NCBI RefSeq assembly: GCF_000729995.1
Contig: NZ_JNFG01000201.1
Span: 124,001-188,000, forward strand
From: Caballeronia sordidicola
GTDB lineage: Bacteria > Pseudomonadota > Gammaproteobacteria > Burkholderiales > Burkholderiaceae
DNA: 64,000 nt
Reading direction: 5' to 3'
The notes beneath the pieces are model-generated. The model searched no databases. It saw only the letters and a list, made by a program, of their open reading frames with translations, and was not told the DNA's origin. Positions 35,698 through 44,500 of this stretch are shown piece after piece (the stretch's first letter is position 1; the number at the start of each line of letters is the position of its first letter). The position numbers were made by a program, and so were the translations under genes.

Positions 35698-36510
35698 TCA
35701 GGCTGCATGCTGGACCGCTTCAGTAATGTCTTGCCACGCGTTGAAGGCGGTGTGCTCGTCCACGGTGAGAGCGCCGGTTTCGTTGTTAGCAACCCAATCT
35801 ACCGCTTCGCCAATCGCATCGCCAACGAGGATCACGGCGGGGCTTCCCAGACCTTCCTTCACGGCGTCGATAGCCATGCGATCCAGCGTTCCAAGCCAGC
35901 GCCGCTCGGATGCTGTACCGGCCCATTGGACCACTGCGGCAGGGGTGGACGCCGGCAACGCTGAGAGCAGTGCATGGCAGAGGCTTTCGATGCGTGTCAT
36001 GCCCATGTAGATCGCGAGCGTTGTACCGGTTGCCGCGAGTGCGGCCCAGTTGGGTTCGCCATGATCCCGTTTGTGCGCCGTGACGAAGGTCACTCCCTGG
36101 CAATGTTCCCGATGCGTCAGCGATATCCCAAGACTCGCCGCTGCCGCAAAGCCTGACGAGATGCCGTTGATGATCTCCACCGGAATCTGCGCATGCCTTA
36201 GTGCGGTGAGTTCTTCGCCCGCGCGTCCGAACAGCAGGGCGTCGCCGCCCTTCACGCGGACCACGTGCAGTCCTTTCAGCGCATAACGCTGCATCAGCCG
36301 CTGGATGAAGGCTTGCGGTGTCGACTTGCAGCCGCCGCGCTTGCCGACCCGGATCACGCGAGCTTGTGGTGCAAGCGACACGATCTCAGGATTGGCCAGA
36401 TCGTCCAGCAACACGATATCCGCCAGCGCCAATGCCTTGGCGGCTTTGATCGTGAGCAAGTCCAGATCGCCGGGGCCGGCGCTAAGCAAGGTGACCTTGC
36501 CTGTTGTCAT
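35698..36510 (-). CDS. cobA: uroporphyrinogen-III C-methyltransferase (SUMT)
   Basis: A 270-residue SAM-dependent methylase that converts uroporphyrinogen III to precorrin-2, the branch step towards siroheme. Visible features are the N-terminal VTLLSAGPGDLDLLTIKAAK, VRVKGGDALLFGRAGEE and AAASLGISLTHREHCQGVTF. It has no CysG oxidase/ferrochelatase part, so those steps are encoded elsewhere. Siroheme is the cofactor of nitrite reductase NirB, whose gene is nearby on the other strand, which explains its place here. Divergent from the nitrate transporter across a 738-bp control region. Confidence 0.93.
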   Translation of the reverse strand: MTTGKVTLLSAGPGDLDLLTIKAAKALALADIVLLDDLANPEIVSLAPQARVIRVGKRGGCKSTPQAFIQRLMQRYALKGLHVVRVKGGDALLFGRAGEELTALRHAQIPVEIINGISSGFAAAASLGISLTHREHCQGVTFVTAHKRDHGEPNWAALAATGTTLAIYMGMTRIESLCHALLSALPASTPAAVVQWAGTASERRWLGTLDRMAIDAVKEGLGSPAVILVGDAIGEAVDWVANNETGALTVDEHTAFNAWQDITEAVQHAA

Positions 36511-36951
36511 CGTGATGTCCTTTGGCGGTTTGGGAAAACGTAACAGCCGCCGCGTTGCTTAAAAGATCGAAGAAATGAATGAACCGCATGGGTCGCGTGT
36601 CGCACAGATCAATGACCTTCCGGGCGATGCGACAACACCGCGCTCCAATGGAAAACGGCATCCGCTCGTGCTCCTGCACGAAGGGACGCCGTTGTCCTGA
36701 GTCGCCGGTACGTAGTCGATACTGCCGGCGTTCGAATCAATAAGACTGTGATATCCAAGCGCCCGACATCGTTGTCGCACGCAACCACATATAGGCAATA
36801 TCCAGGCCAGACGAGTGCGGCTTTACCGCGCTCGGCGACTGACCATGCGAACAGCAAAGCGTCCGCCGCGCGAGGCCACGCTCCTCATGCGTGTCCGCAT
36901 GAACTAACCCTTCCTCGATCTTCTGTCGCGGATCGGGGAGACCAGCCGAGG
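36511..36951. other. outer part of the divergent nitrate control region
   Basis: About 440 bases upstream of cobA without a supported gene. It should hold the cobA promoter. I see no strong motif in it; the recognisable sites of the shared region begin at 36952. Confidence 0.45.
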
Positions 36952-36983
36952 TGCAGCACAGTCCGCACGCGGACAGTGCTGCA
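36952..36983. promoter_or_regulatory. 32-bp near-perfect palindrome in the nitrate control region
   Basis: Arms of 15 bases (TGCAGCAC-A-GTCCGC and its inverse) meet around a two-base centre; only one symmetric position mismatches. It lies directly before the NtrC-like site and about 105-135 bp upstream of the sigma-54 promoter. It may be another regulator's operator or a cruciform. Confidence 0.7.
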
Positions 36984-36985
36984 TC

Positions 36986-37000
36986 GCACCGCGAGGGTGC
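36986..37000. promoter_or_regulatory. NtrC-like enhancer site
   Basis: GCACC-GCGAG-GGTGC is a perfect inverted repeat with the NtrC spacing of five bases. It lies 87-101 bp upstream of the -24 element, the usual enhancer distance. Confidence 0.65.
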
Positions 37001-37086
37001 GGCGCTGCATCAAAATGCATCGCGGGTAATGGGCGGAAAACCGGCTGCCACCCGCAAACGCCCGCCATATATAGAGAAGCCACTCA

Positions 37087-37102
37087 TGGCATAGCCCTTG
37101 CG
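37087..37102 (+). promoter_or_regulatory. sigma-54 promoter of the nitrate-assimilation operon
   Basis: TGGCATAGCCCTTGCG fits the -24/-12 consensus, with GG and GC ten bases apart. Transcription should start near 37114 and produce a leader of about 135 bases before the transporter gene. Confidence 0.75.
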
Positions 37103-37158
37103 TTTAGAGCGTCCATGGATCAACGACGGTCCAGTTTCATTGCAAGACTTCAGCAGTG

Positions 37159-37231
37159 GCCCATGACGGGCTTATTGGACAACGGCGTCCCCTGAACTCA
37201 GTCATCGGCTGGGTTCGCGGGACGCCTTTTT
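37159..37231 (+). ncRNA. NasT-responsive antitermination leader
   Basis: Two hairpins stand in series. The first is GCCC-ATGAC-GGGC (37159-37171). After five bases comes GGAC-AACGGC-GTCC (37177-37190), whose six-base loop has A at position 1 and G at position 4, the mark of ANTAR RNA targets. The 3' arm of the second hairpin is part of the 5' arm of an intrinsic terminator, GGCGTCCC (37184-37191) with GGGACGCC (37219-37226), followed by TTTTT. The two structures exclude each other. NasT binding to the hairpins should therefore block termination and let RNA polymerase enter the nitrate genes. The first loop is one base short of the usual six by my pairing. Confidence 0.8.
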
Positions 37232-37248
37232 GTTTTTCTGGAAAGACA

Positions 37249-38577
37249 ATGGCAGACAAAGCAACCCGGATCGATCTCTTCAGCTTGCGCACCGTGCCCA
37301 TGCGAGCCTTCCACCTTACGTGGATGGCGTTCTTCGTCTGCTTCTTTGCGTGGTTCGCCTGTGCGCCGTTGATGCCGTTGATCAAGCGCGAATTCGGACT
37401 GTCCATTGATCAGGTTGCCAATATCAACATTGCCGCGGTTGCCGCGACGATCCTGGTGCGACTCATCGTTGGCCCGATGTGCGACCGCTACGGTCCGCGA
37501 AAGGTCTATACGGGACTCCTGATCATCGGTGCATTCCCCGTGTTCAGCGCCGCGCTCTCGGGCGGTTACACAAGCTTCCTGCTGTGCCGTCTGGGCATTG
37601 GCGCAGTGGGAGCGAGCTTCGTTATCACGCAGTACCACACGTCGATGATGTTCGCGCCGAACGTGGTTGGCACGGCCAACGCAACCAGCGCCGGCTGGGG
37701 TAATGCCGGGGCCGGCGCGGCGCAAATGCTGGTGCCGTTGCTGCTCGCAGGCATGCTTGCGCTCGGCGCCGCAGATGCGTCCGCATGGCGCCTCGCACTC
37801 GTGGTGCCCGGGCTGGCGATGCCGGTCATGGCCTGGTTCTACTGGCGCTTCACGCAGGACTGCCCGCAAGGCAACTTCACGCAATTACGCGCGCAGGGCA
37901 TCGCTATCGATGGCGGCAAGAAGGGCGGCTGGGCGAGCTTTCGCGCCGCCTGTGCGAACTATCGCGTGTGGATGCTGTTCGTCACCTATGCGGCTTGCTT
38001 TGGCGTCGAAGTGTTCATCCATAACATCGCCGCGATCTATTACGTCGATCACTTTCATCTGTCGCTGAAAGCCGCCGGCGTCGCTGCCGGCAGCTTTGGA
38101 CTGCTCGCCCTGTTTGCCCGTGCACTCGGCGGCTGGCTCTCGGACAAGGCTGCGGCGCGGCGCGGCCTCGCGATTCGCTCGACCTTGTTGTTCGTGCTGA
38201 TCGCGGGCGAAGGCCTCGGGCTTCTCTGGTTCTCGCATGCGGATAGCGCAGCGCTGGCCGTGGTCGCCATGCTGAGCTTCGGCCTGTTCACGCATATGGC
38301 GTGTGGCGCGACCTACGCGCTCGTGCCGTTCATCGATCGAAAGGCGCTGGGCGGCGTGGCGGGAATTATCGGCGCGGGCGGCAACGTGGGTGCAGTTGCG
38401 GCCGGCTTCCTAATGAAGGGCTTCGGCAACGTCCAGCAGACGCTCGCCATGCTCGGCGTGATGGTCACGTTGTCCGCGTTGTGCGCGCTCGCGGTGCGCT
38501 TTAGTTCCGAGCACAAGGCACAGGAAGCGGTGCTGCGTGCAGATGCATTGGGTGCCAACAACAGCATTGCTAATTGA
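37249..38577 (+). CDS. nitrate/nitrite MFS transporter, NarK/NasA family
   Basis: A 442-residue, 12-helix transporter. The nitrate-porter family shows in RAFHLTWMAFFVCFFAWFAC, LIVGPMCDRYGPRKVYTGLL, the Gly-rich nitrate signature ATSAGWGNAGAGAAQMLVP and the second one GGVAGIIGAGGNVGAVAAGF, each with the conserved Arg residues nearby. It imports nitrate for assimilation. ATG 37249 has GGAAAG before it; an in-frame ATG at 37156 lies inside the leader structure and is rejected. It is the first gene of nirBD-nitrate reductase operon and is controlled by sigma-54, an NtrC-type activator and NasT antitermination. Confidence 0.93.
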   Translation: MADKATRIDLFSLRTVPMRAFHLTWMAFFVCFFAWFACAPLMPLIKREFGLSIDQVANINIAAVAATILVRLIVGPMCDRYGPRKVYTGLLIIGAFPVFSAALSGGYTSFLLCRLGIGAVGASFVITQYHTSMMFAPNVVGTANATSAGWGNAGAGAAQMLVPLLLAGMLALGAADASAWRLALVVPGLAMPVMAWFYWRFTQDCPQGNFTQLRAQGIAIDGGKKGGWASFRAACANYRVWMLFVTYAACFGVEVFIHNIAAIYYVDHFHLSLKAAGVAAGSFGLLALFARALGGWLSDKAAARRGLAIRSTLLFVLIAGEGLGLLWFSHADSAALAVVAMLSFGLFTHMACGATYALVPFIDRKALGGVAGIIGAGGNVGAVAAGFLMKGFGNVQQTLAMLGVMVTLSALCALAVRFSSEHKAQEAVLRADALGANNSIAN

Positions 38578-38590
38578 GAGCGTCCTGATC

Positions 38591-41131
38591 ATGAAAATTG
38601 TCGTCATCGGCCATGGCATGGTCGGCCATAAACTCCTCGAATGCCTCGCCGAAAAGGCAGCGCACGGGCTCGATATCACCGTGCTCTGCGAAGAACCGCG
38701 GCCGGCTTACGACCGCGTGCATCTGTCGGAATTCTTCTCCGGCAAATCGGCGCAGGACCTGTCGCTGGTCGAGCCGGGATTCTTCGAGCGGGAGAACGTT
38801 CGGCTCGAGCTCAATGCGAAGGCCGTGTCGATCGATCGTGCGGCGCGTACCGTGACGGTGTCGACCGGCGAGGTACTGGCGTACGACAAGCTGGTGCTCG
38901 CTACCGGTTCTTATCCGTTCGTGCCGCCGGTTGCGGGCAATGAGCGTCGCGACTGCTTCGTGTACCGCACCATTGAAGACCTCGAAGCAATGAAGGAATG
39001 CGGCGCGCGCTCGAAGACGGGCACGGTCGTCGGCGGCGGGTTGCTGGGGCTTGAATGCGCCAAGGCGTTGCGCGACATGGGCTTGCAGACGCACGTGGTC
39101 GAATTCGCGCCGCGCCTGATGGCCGTGCAGGTCGACGACAGCGGCGCACGCGTGCTACGCAGCAAGATAGAAGAGCTCGGTGTGACGGTTCATACGCAGA
39201 AGAACACCGTAGCCATAGTCGATGGCGAAGACGGTACGCATCGCATGGAGTTCGCCGACGCAACCCATCTCGACACCGACATGATCGTGTTCTCCGCCGG
39301 CATCCGCCCGCGTGACGAGATTGCGCGGATCAGCGGCCTCGAAGTCGGCGCGCGCGGCGGCATCGTGATCGACGACGGTTGCCGCACGAGCGACGCTGAT
39401 ATCTACGCGATCGGCGAATGCGCACTCTGGAACGGACAAGTCTTCGGGTTGGTCGCACCGGGTTATGACATGGCCCGTACTGTTGCAAAACAGTTGGCTG
39501 GCGAGCTGGCCGGTTTCACCGGCGCCGACATGAGCACCAAGCTGAAGCTGATGGGCGTGGACGTGGCGAGTATTGGCGATGCCCACGGCAAGACGCCGGG
39601 CAGCCGTGCGTATCAGTTCAGCGACGAACGCAAGCAGGTCTACAAGAAGCTGGTGGTGTCCGAGTGCGGCAAGTATTTGCTCGGCGGCGTGATGGTCGGC
39701 GACGCAACCGAATACGGCACGCTTTTGCAGATGATGCTCAACCGCATCGAGTTGCCTGAGGCCCCGGAATTCCTGATTCTCCCTTCCCCCGACGGCAAGC
39801 AAAAGCCCGGCCTCGGCGTCGAGGCGCTGCCCGAAGCCGCGCAAATCTGTTCGTGCAACAACGTATCGAAAGGCCAGATTTGCGCAGCGGTGTGCGCGGG
39901 TGCAACCAGCATTGGCGAACTGAAGTCCGCGACCAAGGCCGGCAGTTCGTGCGGCGGTTGCGTGGCGCTGGTCACGCAGGTGATGAAGGCCGAGATGAAG
40001 AAGCAAGGGCTCGCGGTCAACAACCACATTTGCGAGCACTTTGCGTACTCGCGTCAGGAGCTCTATCACATGGTGCGCGTCGAGCGCATCGAGACGTTTG
40101 GTGCATTGCTCGCGAAGCATGGCCACGGCCTTGGATGCGATATCTGCAAGCCGGCCGCCGCCGCGATTCTTGCATCGTGCTGGAACGAGTTCGTGCTGAA
40201 AAAAGAGCACGCCAGCCTTCAGGATTCAAACGACTACTACCTCGCCAACATCCAGCGCGACGGCACCTATTCCGTCGTCCCCCGGATGCCGGGTGGCGAG
40301 GTCACGCCCGACGGCCTGATCGCCGTCGGCCAGGTTGCCAAAAAGTATGGCCTGTACACCAAGGTCACGGGCGGGGCACGTGTCGACTTGTTCGGTGCGC
40401 GGGTTGAACAGTTGCCGCTGATCTGGGAGGAGCTGATCGCGGCCGGCTTCGAGTCCGGGCATGCGTACGGCAAGTCGGTGCGCACCGTGAAGTCTTGCGT
40501 GGGTTCGACATGGTGCCGCTATGGCGTGGGCGATTCGGTCGGTCTCGCGATCGGCATAGAGAACCGCTACAAGGGTTTGCGCACGCCGCACAAGATCAAG
40601 TTCGGCGTCTCCGGTTGCACGCGCGAATGTGCCGAGGCACAAGGCAAGGACATTGGTGTGATTGCGACGGAGAAGGGCTGGAACCTCTACGTCTGCGGCA
40701 ACGGCGGCATGAAACCGCGCCACGCCGAGCTGCTCGCATCCGATCTCGACCGTGCCACGCTGATCCGGTACATCGACCGCTTCCTGATGTTCTACATCCG
40801 TACCGCGGACCGCTTGCAGCGCACGAGCGTGTGGCGTGACAACCTGGAAGGCGGGCTCGAGTACCTGATCGACGTCGTGGTGCACGACAAGCTTCAGCTT
40901 GCCGCGGAACTCGAAGCGGAGATGCAGCACGTGGTCGACACCTACGAATGCGAGTGGAAAAAGGCGGTCAACGATCCGGAGACGCGCAAGCGCTTCCGCC
41001 ATTTCGTCAACAGCGATGAAGCCGATGCGAACGTGAGTTTCATCGAAGAGCGTGGCCAGGTTCGCCCCGCGACGCCGGCTGAACGGCAACTGAAGCGAAT
41101 CGATATTCCCGTGGTTGTAGAGACGGTTTGA
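38591..41131 (+). CDS. nirB: assimilatory nitrite reductase, large subunit
   Basis: An 846-residue NAD(P)H-nitrite reductase. The first 400 residues are a FAD-dependent oxidoreductase (VVIGHGMVGHKLLECLAE, LATGSYPFVPPV, VVGGGLLGLECAKAL, IYAIGECALWNG). A BFD-type [2Fe-2S] domain follows, with Cys in CSCNNVSKG (about 420) and SSCGGC (about 453). The sulfite/nitrite reductase core has the Cys ligands of the [4Fe-4S]-siroheme centre in SCVGSTWCRYG (about 635) and SGCTRECAEAQ (about 675). It reduces nitrite to ammonium in the cytoplasm with NirD. Length is normal and all clusters look intact. It starts 13 bp after the transporter gene. Confidence 0.95.
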   Translation: MKIVVIGHGMVGHKLLECLAEKAAHGLDITVLCEEPRPAYDRVHLSEFFSGKSAQDLSLVEPGFFERENVRLELNAKAVSIDRAARTVTVSTGEVLAYDKLVLATGSYPFVPPVAGNERRDCFVYRTIEDLEAMKECGARSKTGTVVGGGLLGLECAKALRDMGLQTHVVEFAPRLMAVQVDDSGARVLRSKIEELGVTVHTQKNTVAIVDGEDGTHRMEFADATHLDTDMIVFSAGIRPRDEIARISGLEVGARGGIVIDDGCRTSDADIYAIGECALWNGQVFGLVAPGYDMARTVAKQLAGELAGFTGADMSTKLKLMGVDVASIGDAHGKTPGSRAYQFSDERKQVYKKLVVSECGKYLLGGVMVGDATEYGTLLQMMLNRIELPEAPEFLILPSPDGKQKPGLGVEALPEAAQICSCNNVSKGQICAAVCAGATSIGELKSATKAGSSCGGCVALVTQVMKAEMKKQGLAVNNHICEHFAYSRQELYHMVRVERIETFGALLAKHGHGLGCDICKPAAAAILASCWNEFVLKKEHASLQDSNDYYLANIQRDGTYSVVPRMPGGEVTPDGLIAVGQVAKKYGLYTKVTGGARVDLFGARVEQLPLIWEELIAAGFESGHAYGKSVRTVKSCVGSTWCRYGVGDSVGLAIGIENRYKGLRTPHKIKFGVSGCTRECAEAQGKDIGVIATEKGWNLYVCGNGGMKPRHAELLASDLDRATLIRYIDRFLMFYIRTADRLQRTSVWRDNLEGGLEYLIDVVVHDKLQLAAELEAEMQHVVDTYECEWKKAVNDPETRKRFRHFVNSDEADANVSFIEERGQVRPATPAERQLKRIDIPVVVETV

Positions 41132-41171
41132 ACTCCGTGCGATTCACAAGACTCACACTAAGGACATCATC

Positions 41172-41519
41172 ATGAACAACGATCGAATCCCAAGCTCATG
41201 GGTGGCTGTGTGCCCGCTCGACGACATCGTGCCGAACACTGGCGTCTGTGCGCTCGTCAACGGCGAGCAAATCGCCGTGTTCCATCTCCACGATGGCAAC
41301 CCCAGCGTGTTCGCGATCGATAACTTCGACCCGGGCTCACACGCGTCCGTACTGTCGCGCGGACTGATCGGCAATCTGGGCGAACGAATTGTGGTGGCGT
41401 CGCCGATCTTCAAGCATCACTACGACCTTCGCACGGGCGAATGCCTCGAGATACCGGCGAACTCGGTCAACGCCTTTGCGGCACGCGTGGAGGACGGCCA
41501 CGTGTGGGTCGCCGTATGA
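41172..41519 (+). CDS. nirD: nitrite reductase, small subunit
   Basis: A 115-residue Rieske-fold protein paired with NirB. It starts near WVAVCPLDDIVPNTGVCALV and has the segment FAIDNFDPGSHASVLSRGLI. As in other NirD proteins, the Cys and His ligands of a Rieske iron-sulfur cluster are absent, so it carries no cluster and probably stabilises NirB. It lies 40 bp after nirB, with the short site AAGGAC before ATG 41172. Confidence 0.93.
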   Translation: MNNDRIPSSWVAVCPLDDIVPNTGVCALVNGEQIAVFHLHDGNPSVFAIDNFDPGSHASVLSRGLIGNLGERIVVASPIFKHHYDLRTGECLEIPANSVNAFAARVEDGHVWVAV

Positions 41520-41547
41520 GCACCGCACGCCTATTTGCGTATCTCGC

Positions 41548-44500
41548 ATGATTTCCGGCAGCGTCAAGACCGTGTGCCCATACTGCGGCGTTGGCTGCGG
41601 CATGGTCCTGCAAGTCGAGAAGGGGCAAGTAGTCAAGGTGTCGGGCGACAAGGAGCATCCGGCCAATTTTGGACGCCTTTGCACCAAGGGCTCGTCGGCG
41701 CATGTGGTCTTGCGCAAATCGGGCCGCCTGGAATGCGCCTTCATTCGCCATGAGCGGGATCAGGATCCGATCCCGTTACCCATGGCGCAAGCAATTTCCG
41801 ACACGGCTCAGCACCTGCGCAGCCTGCTCGACGAGCACGGCCCGGACGCGCTTTCGTTCTATGTGTCGGGGCAGATGTCGATCGAGGCGCAGTACCTCGT
41901 CAACAAGCTTGCGAAAGGATTTGTCGGCACCAATAACATAGAGTCCAATTCGCGGCTGTGCATGGCGAGCGCCGGCAGCGGCTACAAACTGTCGCTGGGC
42001 GCTGACGGTCCGCCGGGCTCGTATGAGGACATCGATCGGGCCAACCTGTTTTTCGTGATCGGCGCGAACATGGCCGACTGCCACCCGATCCTGTTCCTGC
42101 GCATGATGGATCGTGTGAAGGCGGGCGCCAAGCTGATCGTGGTGGACCCGCGCCGCAATGCGACCGCCGACAAAGCCAGCCTCTTCATGCAGATCAAGCC
42201 GGGGACCGATCTGGCATTGCTGAACGGCCTGCTGTACCTGCTGCATCAGAACGGTCACACCAACGCTGCTTTCATCGCCGAATCGACTGAAGGTTGGGAC
42301 GCGATGCCCGACTTTCTGGAAGACTATTCGCCGGATAAGGTGGCTGAGATCACCGGGATCTCCGAAGCGGATATTCGTCGCGCGGCGCAGTGGATGGGCG
42401 AGGCGCCCGAGTGGATGAGCTGCTGGACCATGGGCCTCAACCAGAGCACGCATGGCACCTGGAACACGAACGCCATCTGCAACCTGCATCTCGCCACGGG
42501 CAAGATATGCCGGCCAGGCAGCGGGCCGTTCTCGCTCACGGGGCAGCCCAATGCCATGGGCGGACGCGAGATGGGTTACATGGGACCAGGGCTTCCTGGT
42601 CAGCGCTCGGTGCTGGTGGAAGAGGATCGGGCTTTTATAGAAAACCTGTGGGGCGTTCCGAAGGGCACGCTCAAAACTTCGCTCGGGCAAGGGACCGTGG
42701 ACATGTTCTCGCGGATGGCGACGGGCGAGATCAAGGCCTGCTGGATCATCTGCACTAATCCTGTTGCAAGCGTGGCGAATCGGCAGACCGTGATTGCGGG
42801 GTTGCAGGCCGCGGAGCTGGTGATTGCACAGGATGCGTTCCTCGATACCGAAACCAATCGCTACGCCGATGTCCTTCTGCCCGGTGCGCTGTGGGCCGAA
42901 GCCGAAGGCGTGATGATCAACTCCGAGCGCAACATGACGCTCATGCAGAAGGCGATCGACCCGCCGGGCGCTGCGTTGCCGGACTGGCAGATCATCGCGC
43001 GCGTGGCATGTGAAATGGGTTTTGCCGATGCGTTCAGTTATGCATCGGCAGAAGAGGTCTTCGCCGAGATCACCAAGACGTCGAACCTCAAGACGGGCTA
43101 CGACTTGCGCGGTGCGAGCCATGAGCGCCTGCGCGAGACGCCGTTGCAATGGCCCTGCGCGCCGGATGGTGCGGCCGATCGTAATCCGGTTCGTTATATT
43201 AACGATGGCGTGAGCCAAACGCTTAAGCAAATACCGGACGGCAGCCGCCCGCGTCTCGTCTTTCCCACTCCATCCGGCAAGGCGGTTTTCTTCGCTCGCC
43301 CCCATGTGGCGCCGGCCGAAATGCCGGACAGTGAACGGCCTATCGTGCTGAATACAGGCAGGTTGCAGCACCAGTGGCACACCATGACCAAGACCGGCAA
43401 GGTGCCCATGCTGAACAAGCTGAACCCTGCTCCGTTCGTGGAAATTCATCCCGAAGATGCGGCGGCGCTGGGTATCAAGGCGAAGGATGCGGTCGAGATT
43501 CGTTCGCGCCGCGGCCGCGCCGTGCTGCCCGCGGTCGTCACCGATCGGGTTCGCGCCGGTAATTGTTTTGCCCCTATGCATTGGAACGACGTCTTCGGCG
43601 AAGAACTCTGCGTCAACGCCGTGACGAATGACGCCATCGACCCGATATCGCAGCAGCCTGAATTCAAGTTCTGCGCCGTTGCGCTCAGCCGCGTAACGCC
43701 TAAAGCTGACGCGGTGAATCGCGAGGCGTGTGACGATGCCGCCCGCCCGGAACACGTCGAGCCCGTTGTTGCCGATCACGCCCGTCCGAACCAGGAACTG
43801 GACATGTCCCGTATTGATGCCCTTGGCGCGCTGCTCGGTATTCCGAAAACGCCCGCGCCCGAACTGAGCGAGACCGAACGCATCTATCTCGGCGGCTTCA
43901 TGAGCGGCCTGCGTTCGACCGAAGGCCGTGCAGCAGGCGGCGTGCCGACGTTGCCGCCTGGTGCGCCCATGGCCCCTGCTACACGCCTTTGGCTTGATGG
44001 TGTTCTCGCGGGGCTGTTCAGCCGCGCGGAAACGCCCCTGCCGACGTTGGCCTCGCCGGTGGCGGCAACGACCGCCGAGTCCTCCGTGCGCATTGCGCGC
44101 GCGCGGCCAAAAGTCGTGTTGCTGTGGGCTTCCCAGACCGGGAATATCGAGTCGTTGACCGAGCGATACGCGACCCAGTTGATGGAGTCCGGGTTCGAAA
44201 TACGGACCACGTGCATGGCCGACTATGCGGTGTCCGACCTGGAGAAAGCGCAGTACGTTCTGCTGATGACGAGCACCTTCGGCGATGGTGATGCACCCGA
44301 TAACGGCGAGAGTTTCTGGACCGCGATCAGCGCCGATAACGCCCCGCGCCTGGATGGCGTGCGCTACGCCGTGCTGGCTTTTGGCGATCGCAATTACGAC
44401 GCGTTCTGCGGTCACGGCCGCAAGCTCGATACGCGCTTGCTCGAACGCGGAGCGATACGTCTGCTGGAACGGGTCGACTGCGATGCCGAGTACCAGCCCG

